DNA of 22,991 nt from CAISIP01 sp031383745 (GCA_031383745.1 JANMZX010000239.1:1-22991), one strand, 5' to 3'. Shown: positions 1 through 7,057, counted from the first letter of the stretch. Notes: generated from the letters alone by a model not told the origin. Made by a program: numbers and translations.

Positions 1-285
1 CCGGTCCCCCAGGGACAACCCGAGCGACTTGGTTGTTCGCCGCAGCAGACCCGCCGCGTGGGCCGTTTCCTGATCGAACTGGGCGAGTTTCAAGGGCACG
101 CCTTCCATCACGATCCGGATGTCGTCGTCAGGCATGCCATGCTCGGCGAGTTTGGCAATCACCTCCGAGTAGTTGACCGTCGACAGCAGGTTCTCGCCAT
201 TCGCCCACAACTCGGCTACCCGGTCACCGCCCGGCTCGTCAAAAATCGCGGCCAGAACGGCCGAGGAATCAAATACCCGTGTCAT
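1..285 (-). CDS. vapC: VapC-family PIN-domain ribonuclease toxin (partial, C-terminus beyond window)
   Basis: This is the toxin of a type II toxin-antitoxin module. PIN-domain toxins are Mg2+-dependent ribonucleases, often cutting tRNA or rRNA. The first 95 residues are present. They begin MTRVFDSSAVLAAIFDEPGG, with the first PIN acid at D6, the second at E41 in the SEVIAKL helix, and the start of the third acidic motif at D94 (LSLGDR), where the window ends. The start is fixed by an ATGA overlap with the upstream antitoxin, the usual sign of translational coupling. All acids visible so far are intact, so the toxin looks active. About 30-40 residues are probably missing. The family call is firm; the RNA target cannot be read from sequence. 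Confidence 0.87.
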   Translation of the reverse strand, partial: MTRVFDSSAVLAAIFDEPGGDRVAELWANGENLLSTVNYSEVIAKLAEHGMPDDDIRIVMEGVPLKLAQFDQETAHAAGLLRRTTKSLGLSLGDR

Positions 286-530
286 TCGCGTCCCGCATCG
301 GCGCGGCGACCTTGCAGCAGTTCGTCGACCACGCTGTCTCCTGGTTTTTTGTACTTGCGCGCAATGGCGCGTGCCCGGCGCAGTGCCTGCGACCGGTCGA
401 ACAGACGAATCTCCCCATCCTGCACTGCCAGGCTCAAATGCGATCCTTCGCTCAGGCCCATCGCGGAGCGAACCTCGGCTGGAATCAGAACGCGCCCCTC
501 TCGGGACAATCGCACCGTGTGGATTTGCAT
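282..530 (-). CDS. vapB: VapB-type antitoxin with AbrB/SpoVT (MazE-like) DNA-binding fold
   Basis: This 82-residue protein is the cognate antitoxin of the PIN toxin that overlaps its stop codon by 4 nt. The N-terminus (MQIHTVRLSREGRVLIPAEV, then RSAMGLSEG) is the swapped-hairpin AbrB/MazE fold that binds operator DNA. The C-terminal part (about residues 45-82, rich in Arg/Lys and then acidic) should wrap the toxin. The frame is open upstream to an ATG at 593. That start would put the -10 element and operator inside the gene, and the AbrB homology begins exactly at the ATG at 530, so 530 is preferred. Autoregulation is expected for the family and is supported by the inverted repeat just upstream. 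Confidence 0.86.
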   Translation of the reverse strand: MQIHTVRLSREGRVLIPAEVRSAMGLSEGSHLSLAVQDGEIRLFDRSQALRRARAIARKYKKPGDSVVDELLQGRRADAGRE

Positions 531-538
531 GGTTGGCC

Positions 539-573
539 CCAATATGTCAGAACTGCAGTATCTGTCATATTGG
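539..573. promoter_or_regulatory. Inverted-repeat operator of the vapBC module
   Basis: The 12-bp arms CCAATATGTCAG (539-550) and CTGTCATATTGG (562-573) form an inverted repeat with one mismatch, separated by 11 bp that contain ACTGCAGT. It lies 9 bp upstream of the antitoxin start and overlaps the proposed -10 hexamer. This is the expected place for VapB/VapBC autorepression. The repeat is seen directly; its role as operator is inferred. Confidence 0.6.
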
Positions 574-593
574 TCGATTTGTGTACGTATCAA
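564..593 (-). promoter_or_regulatory. Probable sigma-70 promoter of vapBC
   Basis: On the minus strand, TTGATA (593-588) and TATGAC (569-564) are separated by 18 bp. Each matches the sigma-70 consensus at four or five positions. Transcription would begin near 557, giving a leader of about 27 nt before the ATG at 530. The -10 lies inside one arm of the inverted repeat, so operator occupancy should block transcription. Confidence 0.42.
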
Positions 594-749
594 CCAATTC
601 CTGCATCGCCTCGCATCTGGGCTACACCGACGGGGGCGGGACCTCGCTGCGTCGCCACACGCGACTCCGGGTTTGTCGCGTCTCGATGCGCGCCCTGTAC
701 GATCGAACCGCGGGCGGCGCTTCTACCGTTCGCTGAACCCACCGATCTG

Positions 750-1652
750 ATGGCACACACAAGCACTCCGTCGAGCCACTCCGCCGCCAGTACCGGCAGC
801 CGCTCCCCGCGCCTGCACGGGCATGTCGATCTGATCCTGATCCGCCATGCCGAATCCAGCAACAACGTGCTGTTCGACGCCTACCGCAGGCAGCACGGGG
901 CCGACGTGCCCGAGAGCGTCTACCTGCAGGTGGAAGCGCAGAACCGGCACCCGGACTGCGGCCTGTCGCCCAGGGGTATCGAACAACTCGCGTACCTGAG
1001 CCGGTACGGATGGGAAGACTACTTCGTGAAGGCCGGCACCTTCCCTGCGTGCAGGGTTCTTGCGTCTCCGATGCAGCGCTGCCTGTTGACCGCCCAGGCC
1101 GTGGGGCAGAGCCTGCAATCGCGCATGATCGGCCCGATCAGCATCCACCCGGGCCTGTTCGAGGAGGGCGGTTGTTACCACACGCTGCCCGATGGCACGC
1201 CGGTCGGGCTGCCAGGCGCAAGCTGGAGCGACATCCGGCAGCAGTTCCCGGACTTCCTCTGCCCGCAGGGCCCAACCGGAGGCTGGTATGACCGTCCGCA
1301 TATCGAGAGCCAGCTGGAATTCGACGCCAGGGCGCTGGCCATGGTGGAGTGGATATGGTCGATGCAGCAGGACGCCTTGCGCTCCGGTTACCAAGCCCTG
1401 GTGCTGGTGACCCACGGCAATTTCATGAGCGCCGTCCTATCGACGCTGTTTTCCGGGCAGCCGCACCAGACGCTGTACAAGCACTGCAACACCGGTCACA
1501 CCCACATCGAGCTGTTTTCCACCGAAGACCGGAACGTCGCGGTATGCCAGAGTGTCAACAAGGTCACGCATCTGCTGACGCAGCGGCGGCTGATCGGCGG
1601 CGACCACTCGGTGGATGATCGCTGGATCCAGCAGTTTATGGCACGGCGCTGA
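750..1652 (+). CDS. Histidine phosphatase family protein (phosphoglycerate mutase-like)
   Basis: This 300-residue protein belongs to the histidine phosphatase superfamily, which works through a phosphohistidine intermediate. The nucleophile motif is LIRHAES with H33. The phosphate-binding arginine is R110 in SPMQRCL. The acid region is GLFEEGG (E138/E139), and the second catalytic histidine is H222 in VTHGNF. The protein is longer than simple phosphoglycerate mutases, with an insert around residues 140-190 (GCYHTLPDGTPVGLPGASW). No signal peptide is evident, so it is probably cytoplasmic. The start at 750 is the first ATG before the conserved core, but no strong ribosome binding site decides it. 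It stands alone between two toxin-antitoxin modules. The substrate is unknown. Confidence 0.83.
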   Translation: MAHTSTPSSHSAASTGSRSPRLHGHVDLILIRHAESSNNVLFDAYRRQHGADVPESVYLQVEAQNRHPDCGLSPRGIEQLAYLSRYGWEDYFVKAGTFPACRVLASPMQRCLLTAQAVGQSLQSRMIGPISIHPGLFEEGGCYHTLPDGTPVGLPGASWSDIRQQFPDFLCPQGPTGGWYDRPHIESQLEFDARALAMVEWIWSMQQDALRSGYQALVLVTHGNFMSAVLSTLFSGQPHQTLYKHCNTGHTHIELFSTEDRNVAVCQSVNKVTHLLTQRRLIGGDHSVDDRWIQQFMARR

Positions 1653-1738
1653 GCGGGCCGGTTGGCCGCCCAGGGGGTGGGGCGTTCCTGCGAGCTGCTT
1701 GCTGGGCAAGAGACAGGCGCGATGGCAGATGTTGAATG

Positions 1739-1768
1739 ATGCATGCTAGGATGCACACGATTCATGCA
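1739..1768. promoter_or_regulatory. Candidate ccdAB operator: three ATGCA elements
   Basis: ATGCA occurs at 1739-1743, 1751-1755 and 1764-1768, that is every 12-13 bp, with palindromic ATGCAT and GCATGC at the first copy. The array ends 27 bp before the ccdA start, where a CcdA/CcdAB autoregulatory site would be expected. No well-spaced sigma-70 promoter was found with it. Operator function is inference. Confidence 0.33.
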
Positions 1769-1782
1769 CATCTTCGACTCCC

Positions 1783-1788
1783 AGGAGG
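1783..1788 (+). promoter_or_regulatory. Ribosome binding site fixing the GTG start of ccdA
   Basis: AGGAGG lies 7 nt before GTG at 1796. This is one of the strongest Shine-Dalgarno matches in the window, and it decides for GTG over the in-frame ATG codons at 1736-1753, which would add an unrelated N-terminus. Confidence 0.75.
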
Positions 1789-1795
1789 AAAACCC

Positions 1796-2035
1796 GTGCG
1801 CAATGCCCCAGACGCCGCGAAGCGACCCGTCAATCTGCTGATCAGCACCCGCACCCTGGAACTCGCCAAGGAGCTTGGCATGAACCTTTCGCAGACGGTG
1901 GACAGCTTCCTCAGTGCCGAGGTAGCGCGCCGCTACTGGGAGCGATGGAACGACGACAACAAGGACGCGATCGATGCCTACAACGCTCGGATCGCCCAGG
2001 AAGGCCTGCCGCTGGCGCGCTACCGCAGCTTCTGA
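1796..2035 (+). CDS. ccdA: CcdA-family antitoxin
   Basis: This 79-residue protein is the antitoxin of a CcdAB-type module. CcdA proteins have an N-terminal ribbon-helix-helix DNA-binding domain and a flexible C-terminal tail that neutralises CcdB. Here the N-terminal half reads KRPVNLLISTRTLELAKELG then MNLSQTVDSFL, typical of CcdA. The tail (about residues 45-79) contains the characteristic WNDDNKDAIDAYNARIAQEG and ends in YRSF. Length is normal for the family. The start is GTG with a strong ribosome binding site. The toxin gene begins 1 nt after the stop codon, so the two are coupled. Autorepression through the upstream ATGCA elements is plausible. Confidence 0.9.
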   Translation: MRNAPDAAKRPVNLLISTRTLELAKELGMNLSQTVDSFLSAEVARRYWERWNDDNKDAIDAYNARIAQEGLPLARYRSF

Positions 2036-2036
2036 C

Positions 2037-2351
2037 ATGGCGCGCTTCGATGTCTATCCGCACCCCGACCCGGTGCTGCGCAAGAAGACACCCTACCTTC
2101 TCGATGTGCAGAACAGCCATATAGACCGAGTCGCTACGCGGGTGGTGATCCCCTTGCGCTTGGCCCAGTACTTCGTGCTGCGCATGCGCGACTTGAACCC
2201 GGTGTGCGAGGTGGCCGGCAAGACGGTGGTGCTCGACACGGCGGCCCTGGCAGCCGTTCCGCTGGCAGAGTTGAAGAAGCCGATCACCAACATCGGTGCG
2301 CAGAGCGCAGCAGTTGTCGGGGCTCTCGATGCGTTGTTTGGGGCCTATTGA
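2037..2351 (+). CDS. ccdB: CcdB-family toxin (gyrase-poison fold)
   Basis: This 104-residue protein matches CcdB in length and order: MARFDVYPHPDP at the start, LLDVQNSHID (compare the VDVQSDIID stretch of F-plasmid CcdB), VVIPLR, and a late VPLAELKKPITNIG. CcdB traps DNA gyrase on cleaved DNA. The gene starts 1 nt after the ccdA stop codon. The last residues, ALFGAY, differ from the F-plasmid end, where W99, G100 and I101 are needed for killing. In an ungapped comparison these become G, A and Y. The family assignment is strong; gyrase toxicity is uncertain. The gene converges with the next one, and the 60-bp gap holds only a weak hairpin without a T-run. Confidence 0.88.
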   Translation: MARFDVYPHPDPVLRKKTPYLLDVQNSHIDRVATRVVIPLRLAQYFVLRMRDLNPVCEVAGKTVVLDTAALAAVPLAELKKPITNIGAQSAAVVGALDALFGAY

Positions 2352-2411
2352 CAGCCAGCAGGCACCGTCTGCATCGGCGATTGAAATCGAAGCTGTTGCA
2401 GTCTCAACAGG

Positions 2412-3785
2412 CTACAGATAACGCACACCCTGGCGCGCCAACTCCGCCTGGACCAGCCGGATGTCGATCTCGTCGAATTCGCGCCCAGTCTTCAGCGACA
2501 GCGCTGCCGCGATGCCGGCGCCTTGACCTGCCACGGCGCAGCAGGCCATGTTGCGGGTGGCGGCGTGCGCGATGCGGTCGCCGCCGATGGCGCGGCCCGT
2601 CACCAGCAGGTTCTTCACGCGCCGGGGCAGCATCGCGCGGTAGGGCACATGCATGTAGCGCCCGGTGGTGGGGATGATCAGCACGCCGTAACCGTCGATG
2701 AACTCCGGGTAGATGCCCACCGAGTCGTCGAAGCGTGCCTCGTGGCGCACGTCGGACTCGGTCATGTTGTAGGCAGCATTGATCTTGCGGGTGTCGCGGA
2801 TGCCGATCGTCATGCCGAAGTTGCGCAGGCGTGCGGCGCCGCAGCCGGGCGTGTAGCGGCGCAGCGCGTCGATCGCCAGCATCGCCTGGCGCCGGCCCTC
2901 GATCTCGAACTTCGTCAGGCTGTCGGGGTCGGTGCCGTCGCAGCCGGCCAGGTGCACCAGGTTCATGTAGGTGAGTTCGCCGCTGTCGTGCATCGCGCCC
3001 CAGGTGCCGGCGATGGTGTTGAGGTGCTTGGGGATGACACCATCGCGGATCGCCTGCGCGAAGGGTTTGGCCAGGAAGGGAGAGAACATTGCGTCCTCCT
3101 TGCCCGAGGTCTCGATCTCCCATTCGCCGGTCGACCAGTCCTTGTAGGTCTGCGGGTCGGCGCGCACGCCGGCCAGGAAGGCCTTCTTGTCCACCCCCGC
3201 GAGGTGGAACATGACCGAGGCTGCCTGCATCTGCTCCACCGGCGTCTTGATCGTCGGCACGCCGGCGCGGTGCGCCACGTCGGCGTCGCCGGTGGCGTCG
3301 ATCACGCGCTTGGCGAGAATGGCTTCGCGCCCGGCCTTGGACTCGACGATGATGCCGGTGATGCTGTCGCCGTCCATGATCGGGGCCACGAACAGGCGGT
3401 GCAGCATGGCGTGGATGCCAGCCTCCTCGACCAACCGGTCGGCCACCAGCTTGAAGCCCTCGGAGTCGATCTCGTAGGACAACGATTGCGACTCCGGCAC
3501 GGCCGCGCCCATGGCCTTGGCGCGCTGCTCGAATTCCCACCCGATGCCGTGCGCCTCGACGGTCTGTTCGTGCCGGTACCAGGCAAAGCCCTCGACCCCG
3601 ACCACGGTGAGGTTGCCGCCGAAACAGCCGAAGCGCTCGACCAGCGTGACGGCCGCTCCGCAGCGCGCCGCAGCCAGTGCGGCAGCCAGACCGCCGGGGC
3701 CGGAGCCGACGACCAGCACGTCGGTGCGGTGCACGATGTCGATGTCGCGCGCGGGTTCTGTGTAGGTGTTGCGGATGTCGGTCAT
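2412..3785 (-). CDS. FAD-dependent oxidoreductase (FAD_oxidored family)
   Basis: This 457-residue flavoprotein has an N-terminal dinucleotide-binding fold (DVLVVGSGPGGLAAALAAAR, with GSGPGG at 27-32, followed by a VER end of strand 2), an internal VIDATGDADVAHRAG motif, and a C-terminal FAD-contacting stretch (LLVTGRAIGGDRIAH, then MACCAVAGQGAGIAAAL). That layout is typical of FAD_oxidored (Pfam PF12831-like) proteins, whose substrates are mostly unknown. No signal peptide or membrane segment is seen. It lies 33 nt downstream of a DmdA/GcvT-like gene on the same strand and is probably co-transcribed. Joint action in oxidising or recycling a methylated substrate is inferred from this pairing only. 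The Shine-Dalgarno sequence before the ATG is weak. Confidence 0.82.
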   Translation of the reverse strand: MTDIRNTYTEPARDIDIVHRTDVLVVGSGPGGLAAALAAARCGAAVTLVERFGCFGGNLTVVGVEGFAWYRHEQTVEAHGIGWEFEQRAKAMGAAVPESQSLSYEIDSEGFKLVADRLVEEAGIHAMLHRLFVAPIMDGDSITGIIVESKAGREAILAKRVIDATGDADVAHRAGVPTIKTPVEQMQAASVMFHLAGVDKKAFLAGVRADPQTYKDWSTGEWEIETSGKEDAMFSPFLAKPFAQAIRDGVIPKHLNTIAGTWGAMHDSGELTYMNLVHLAGCDGTDPDSLTKFEIEGRRQAMLAIDALRRYTPGCGAARLRNFGMTIGIRDTRKINAAYNMTESDVRHEARFDDSVGIYPEFIDGYGVLIIPTTGRYMHVPYRAMLPRRVKNLLVTGRAIGGDRIAHAATRNMACCAVAGQGAGIAAALSLKTGREFDEIDIRLVQAELARQGVRYL

Positions 3786-3818
3786 GGCGGGCTGCAGGGG
3801 AGGGCGGGGGGCCCCGGC

Positions 3819-4922
3819 TCAGATGAATGGCAGCGCCACCAGCCTGGCCTCGATGCGCTGGCCTTCCTTGTGCACCTGCACCGTGTCGCCGACAGCGCAG
3901 CCCGAGGCCACCAGGCCAAAGCCGATGTTGCGTTTCAGGCGCCAGGACCAGACGCAGTTGGTCATGTCACCGATACGCCTGTCGCCCTGGTAAATACCGT
4001 GCCAGTGGAAACCGAGCGTGGTCGGCTGCGCACCGTCGAGGATCACCCCGAGTTGCTGCCGCTGCACGCCGTCCTGGTGGATGCGCCGCAATGCCTGGAT
4101 GCCGATCACATCGTCGGCCACTCCCAGGTCCACGTATTTGCCCATGCGCAGTTCGAACGGGTTGGTCTGTTCATCGGTGTCGCCACCATAGGAGATCAGC
4201 CCGCTTTCGATGCGTTCGCACACGTTCGGGTTGCCCGGGCCGATGTCCCAGGGTTTGCCGGCCTCGCGCACGATGTTCCACATCTGCGTGCCCTTGCTGC
4301 CGTCCATCAGGTAAAGCTCGAAACCGCCCTGCTTGGACCAGCCGGAACGCGCCACGGCCACCGGGATGCCGTCGATCGAGGTCTCCTTGAACCAGAAGTA
4401 CTTGAGGCCGCGCACCCAGTCGCCAAAGATGGCGGCTACGACATCCTCGCCCTTGGGGCCTTGCACGGCGAGCGGCGACACATCGGGTTCGCTCACGGTC
4501 ACCTTCAGTCCACGTTCGGCGGCGATCGCGCGGGCCCAGAACCAGATGTTCGAATCGGCGATCGACAGCCAGTAGCGCTCGTCGTCGAGCTTGAGCAGGA
4601 TCGGGTCGTTGATCAGCACGCCGTCGTGGTTGCACACGGCCACGTACTTGCCCTGGCCGACCTGGCAGCGCGACAGGTCGCGCGTGCACAGGATCTGCGC
4701 CAGGCGGCCGGCGTCGGGGCCTTGGAGCTGCACCTGGCGCTCGACGGCCACGTCCCACTGCGACGCGCCGTTGATCAGCCGCCAGTACTCGTCTTCCGGA
4801 TGCCCGTAGCTGGTGGGCATCAGCATGTGGTTGTAGGTGGTGAAGGCGGTGACGCCTTCCTTCAATGTGGCCTCGTAATACGGCGACGGGCGCAGACGTG
4901 CCGAAGGTGTGATGCCGAACAT
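3819..4922 (-). CDS. DmdA/GcvT-like tetrahydrofolate-dependent demethylase
   Basis: This 367-residue aminomethyltransferase-fold protein closely resembles DMSP demethylase DmdA rather than ordinary GcvT. Recognised segments are YNHMLMPT (30-37), WDVAVERQVQLQGPD (56-70), NDPILLKL (105-112), SPLAVQGPK (149-157), ARSGWSKQGGFELY (191-204) and NPNVCERIESGLISYGGD (231-248). DmdA transfers a methyl group from dimethylsulfoniopropionate to tetrahydrofolate; relatives act on other methylated compounds, so the substrate is open. The start at 4922 is chosen because AAGGAA lies 4 nt upstream; the in-frame ATG at 4952 has no homology behind it. The next gene, an FAD-dependent oxidoreductase, follows after 33 nt. 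The similarity to DmdA is from memory of the family, not from an alignment. Confidence 0.8.
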   Translation of the reverse strand: MFGITPSARLRPSPYYEATLKEGVTAFTTYNHMLMPTSYGHPEDEYWRLINGASQWDVAVERQVQLQGPDAGRLAQILCTRDLSRCQVGQGKYVAVCNHDGVLINDPILLKLDDERYWLSIADSNIWFWARAIAAERGLKVTVSEPDVSPLAVQGPKGEDVVAAIFGDWVRGLKYFWFKETSIDGIPVAVARSGWSKQGGFELYLMDGSKGTQMWNIVREAGKPWDIGPGNPNVCERIESGLISYGGDTDEQTNPFELRMGKYVDLGVADDVIGIQALRRIHQDGVQRQQLGVILDGAQPTTLGFHWHGIYQGDRRIGDMTNCVWSWRLKRNIGFGLVASGCAVGDTVQVHKEGQRIEARLVALPFI

Positions 4923-5225
4923 GCGGTTCCTTGAAGAATGGGGATTGCGCATAGTCTAGGCATCCGTCGCGCTCTTTCCATCCGGACATGTCCCAATATC
5001 GAATGTCGCCCGCAATCGTTTCAGGGTCGCTTCCTGACACCACGAACCTGGCAATGCAGGTGCGGTTGGCTCGACACGGGTCGATCGATCAGACAGGGAA
5101 CCCGACCGCGCTGCATTCTTGCAGCGCGCAGCTGCATGGCCGCAGGAACTTCCCGTTGCGGTCGTTGCGGGTTGGGTGCCCTGCGCCGCGGGGCATGACG
5201 CGCCCCATGCCGCGCATCACGGCCG
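4923..5225. other. Intergenic region upstream of the DmdA-like gene
   Basis: This 303-bp gap contains no credible gene; open frames crossing it lack homology. It must hold the 3' end signal of the FAD-linked oxidase and the promoter of the DmdA-like gene. Visible elements are a perfect 10-bp palindrome GGACATGTCC (4984-4993), a 9-bp-stem hairpin at 5107-5128, and a GGCATG/CATGCC hairpin (5192-5211) just past the oxidase stop. No convincing -35/-10 pair or riboswitch was recognised. Confidence 0.5.
5107..5128. terminator. Perfect 9-bp hairpin, terminator-like or operator
   Basis: CGCGCTGCA and TGCAGCGCG form a perfect 9-bp stem with a TTCT loop. It lies about 100 bp past the stop of the FAD-linked oxidase and 185 bp before the DmdA-like start. 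No T-run follows on either strand, so it is not a classical intrinsic terminator and could instead be a protein-binding palindrome. Confidence 0.35.
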
Positions 5226-6677
5226 TCAGGTCCGCACCACCCGGCCCGGGTTCATCAGGTTGGTCGGGTCCAGGGCACGCTTTATGGCGCGCATCATGTC
5301 CAGCGCCACCGGCGATTTGTGGTGCTCGAGTTTGTCGACCTTCAGGCTGCCTACGCCGTGCTCGGCGGAAATCGAGCCGCCGAAGCGGGTGACGGAGTCG
5401 AACACCAGCGTGTTGATCGCGTCTTCGTGCTGCGCCAGGAAGGCCCGGCCCTCCACGCCCTCGGGTGCCTGCACGTTGTAGTGCAGGTTGCCGTCTCCGA
5501 GGTGGCCGAAATTGACCAGGCGCACGCCGGGGATCGCGTCCTGCAGCGCGGCGTCGGTCTTGCGAACGAACTCCGGGATGCGTGATATCGGCACCGAGAT
5601 GTCGTGCTTGACGTTCAGGCCTTCGATCGCCTGGGCCAGCGGAATGTTCTCGCGGATCTGCCACAGCTGGCGCGCCTGGCCCAGGCTTTCGGCGACCACG
5701 GCGTCGGTGACGCAGCCGTCGGCGAGGGCGGTCTCCAGCAGCGTTTCGAGCCGGACCCGCGCCTGCGATTCGGATTCGTGGTCGGAGTTCTCCAGCAGCA
5801 CGCACCACGGCGTGTCGTGGTACAGCGGCACCGCGGGCTGGGGGTAGTGGCGCGCCACCAGCGACAGTGCAAACTGCCCCATCACCTCGAAGCCGGTCAA
5901 ACCCGCCGACAACCGGCGCTGCGCCAGCGCCAGCAGGGCCAGCGCGGCGTCCAGCGTGGGCACGGCGGCCCAGGCGGTGAGTTGCGCCGCCGGCAGCGAC
6001 ACCAGCTTCATCGTGGCAGCGGTGATGATGCCCAGCGTGCCCTCCGAGCCGATCATCAGGTTGCGCAGGTCGTACCCGGTGTTGTCCTTGCGCAGGCCGC
6101 TCAGTCCGTGCCACACCTGCCCTTGCGGCGTGACCACCTCCAGGCCCAGGCACAACTCGCGTGTGTTGCCGTAGCGCACCACCTGGGTGCCGCCGGCGTT
6201 GGTGCCGAGGTTGCCGCCGATGGTGCAGCTGCCTTCGGCCGCCAGGCTCAGCGGAAACAGGTAGCCCGCCGCCAGGGCCTGTTCCTGCAGCCGCTGCAGC
6301 ACACAGCCGGCCTCGACGGTAATGGTCAGGTTGGCGCCGTCGATCGCGCGCACCGCCTGCATGCGGCGCAGGCTCAGCACGATCTGGCGCCCCGAGGTGT
6401 CGGGGGTGGAGCCAACGACCAGCCCGGTATTGCCGCCCTGTGGCACGATGCTCACGCCGGTCGACGCCTGGTGGGCGGCGCACAGCCGGACGACCCGCGC
6501 CACCTCGTCCACCTGCGCCGGCTGCACCACGGCCAGCGCATGCCCCTGGCTGCGGCGGCGCCAGTCGTTCTCCCAGGTGCCGAGGTCGGTGCCACCCGCC
6601 GCGTCGCGCGTCAGTACGTGTGTGCCGCCCACGATGTCGCGCAGGCCGTCCAGCAGGTCGCCCGCCAGCGCGTGCAT
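5226..6677 (-). CDS. FAD-linked oxidase, D-2-hydroxyacid dehydrogenase type
   Basis: This 483-residue protein has the FAD_binding_4 / FAD-oxidase_C layout of GlcD, D-lactate dehydrogenase and D-2-hydroxyglutarate dehydrogenase. The FAD pyrophosphate-binding stretch is PQGGNTGLVVG (79-89), followed by GSCTIGGNLGTNAGG and NLMIGSEGTLGIIT. The C-terminal half carries the GHLGDGNLHYN motif (391-401) and AEHGVG (E439, H440), which hold substrate- and metal-binding residues in the family. It should oxidise a D-2-hydroxyacid and pass electrons to a quinone, cytochrome or flavoprotein. The exact substrate is not readable. The start at 6677 is preferred because the ATG shares its A with the stop of DUF2069 (TGATG), implying translational coupling; the frame is open further upstream only as a shadow. 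Confidence 0.85.
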   Translation of the reverse strand: MHALAGDLLDGLRDIVGGTHVLTRDAAGGTDLGTWENDWRRRSQGHALAVVQPAQVDEVARVVRLCAAHQASTGVSIVPQGGNTGLVVGSTPDTSGRQIVLSLRRMQAVRAIDGANLTITVEAGCVLQRLQEQALAAGYLFPLSLAAEGSCTIGGNLGTNAGGTQVVRYGNTRELCLGLEVVTPQGQVWHGLSGLRKDNTGYDLRNLMIGSEGTLGIITAATMKLVSLPAAQLTAWAAVPTLDAALALLALAQRRLSAGLTGFEVMGQFALSLVARHYPQPAVPLYHDTPWCVLLENSDHESESQARVRLETLLETALADGCVTDAVVAESLGQARQLWQIRENIPLAQAIEGLNVKHDISVPISRIPEFVRKTDAALQDAIPGVRLVNFGHLGDGNLHYNVQAPEGVEGRAFLAQHEDAINTLVFDSVTRFGGSISAEHGVGSLKVDKLEHHKSPVALDMMRAIKRALDPTNLMNPGRVVRT

Positions 6678-7057
6678 CAGGCGGCTTCGGCCAGGCGGGC
6701 CGGGTTGCGCAGACGCAGCCGCACATGCAGGGCGCAGGCCGCAAACAGCGTGACGCACAGGGCCACCTCGAGCAGTGCCAGCCAGGCGCCGGGAGCGCGG
6801 TCGCTCCAGGCGCGCACCACGCCTTCGGTGAAATACAGCCACACCAACAGGCTGACCCAGCGGTAGGTGTACATGCGGTTCTTGAGCAAACCTGCCAGCG
6901 GTATGCACAGCGGCAGCACCTTGAGCGCCAGCCAGGAACCGCCGGGCCGGATCGGCGCCAAGGCCAGTTCCCAGGCCAGGCCCAGAACGATCAGTCCCAC
7001 GACGCTGCCCACGGCCAGGATACGGGTCAGGCGCACGGCCTCGTCATGTGTTTGCAT
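6677..7057 (-). CDS. DUF2069 family membrane protein
   Basis: This 126-residue integral membrane protein has four predicted transmembrane segments (about 12-32, 43-59, 66-82 and 91-112) and a basic, short C-terminal tail (RLRLRNPARLAEAA). The PLAGLLKNRMYTYRWVSLLVWLYFTEG stretch in the middle (given here only as a landmark) is the signature that identifies DUF2069, a family common in proteobacteria and of unknown function. Its stop overlaps the start of the FAD-linked oxidase by one base. It diverges from the YihY gene with only 21 bp between the start codons, so at least one promoter must lie inside the opposite gene. Known genome neighbourhoods often place DUF2069 near yihY and wrbA in this group. 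Confidence 0.82.
   Translation of the reverse strand: MQTHDEAVRLTRILAVGSVVGLIVLGLAWELALAPIRPGGSWLALKVLPLCIPLAGLLKNRMYTYRWVSLLVWLYFTEGVVRAWSDRAPGAWLALLEVALCVTLFAACALHVRLRLRNPARLAEAA

Noticed and set aside
2393..2410. CTGTTG/CAACAG hairpin between ccdB and the convergent FAD oxidoreductase gene
   Set aside because: Only 6 bp with no T-run on either strand; too weak to call a terminator.
2523..4934. Plus-strand open frame of about 800 codons antisense to the FAD oxidoreductase and DmdA-like genes
   Set aside because: Rich in Val, His, Gly and Asp with no domain; it mirrors two well-supported minus-strand genes, an effect of high GC.
4923..5225. Glycine or SAM riboswitch before the DmdA-like gene
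   Set aside because: I looked for conserved riboswitch cores on the minus strand and found only simple palindromes.
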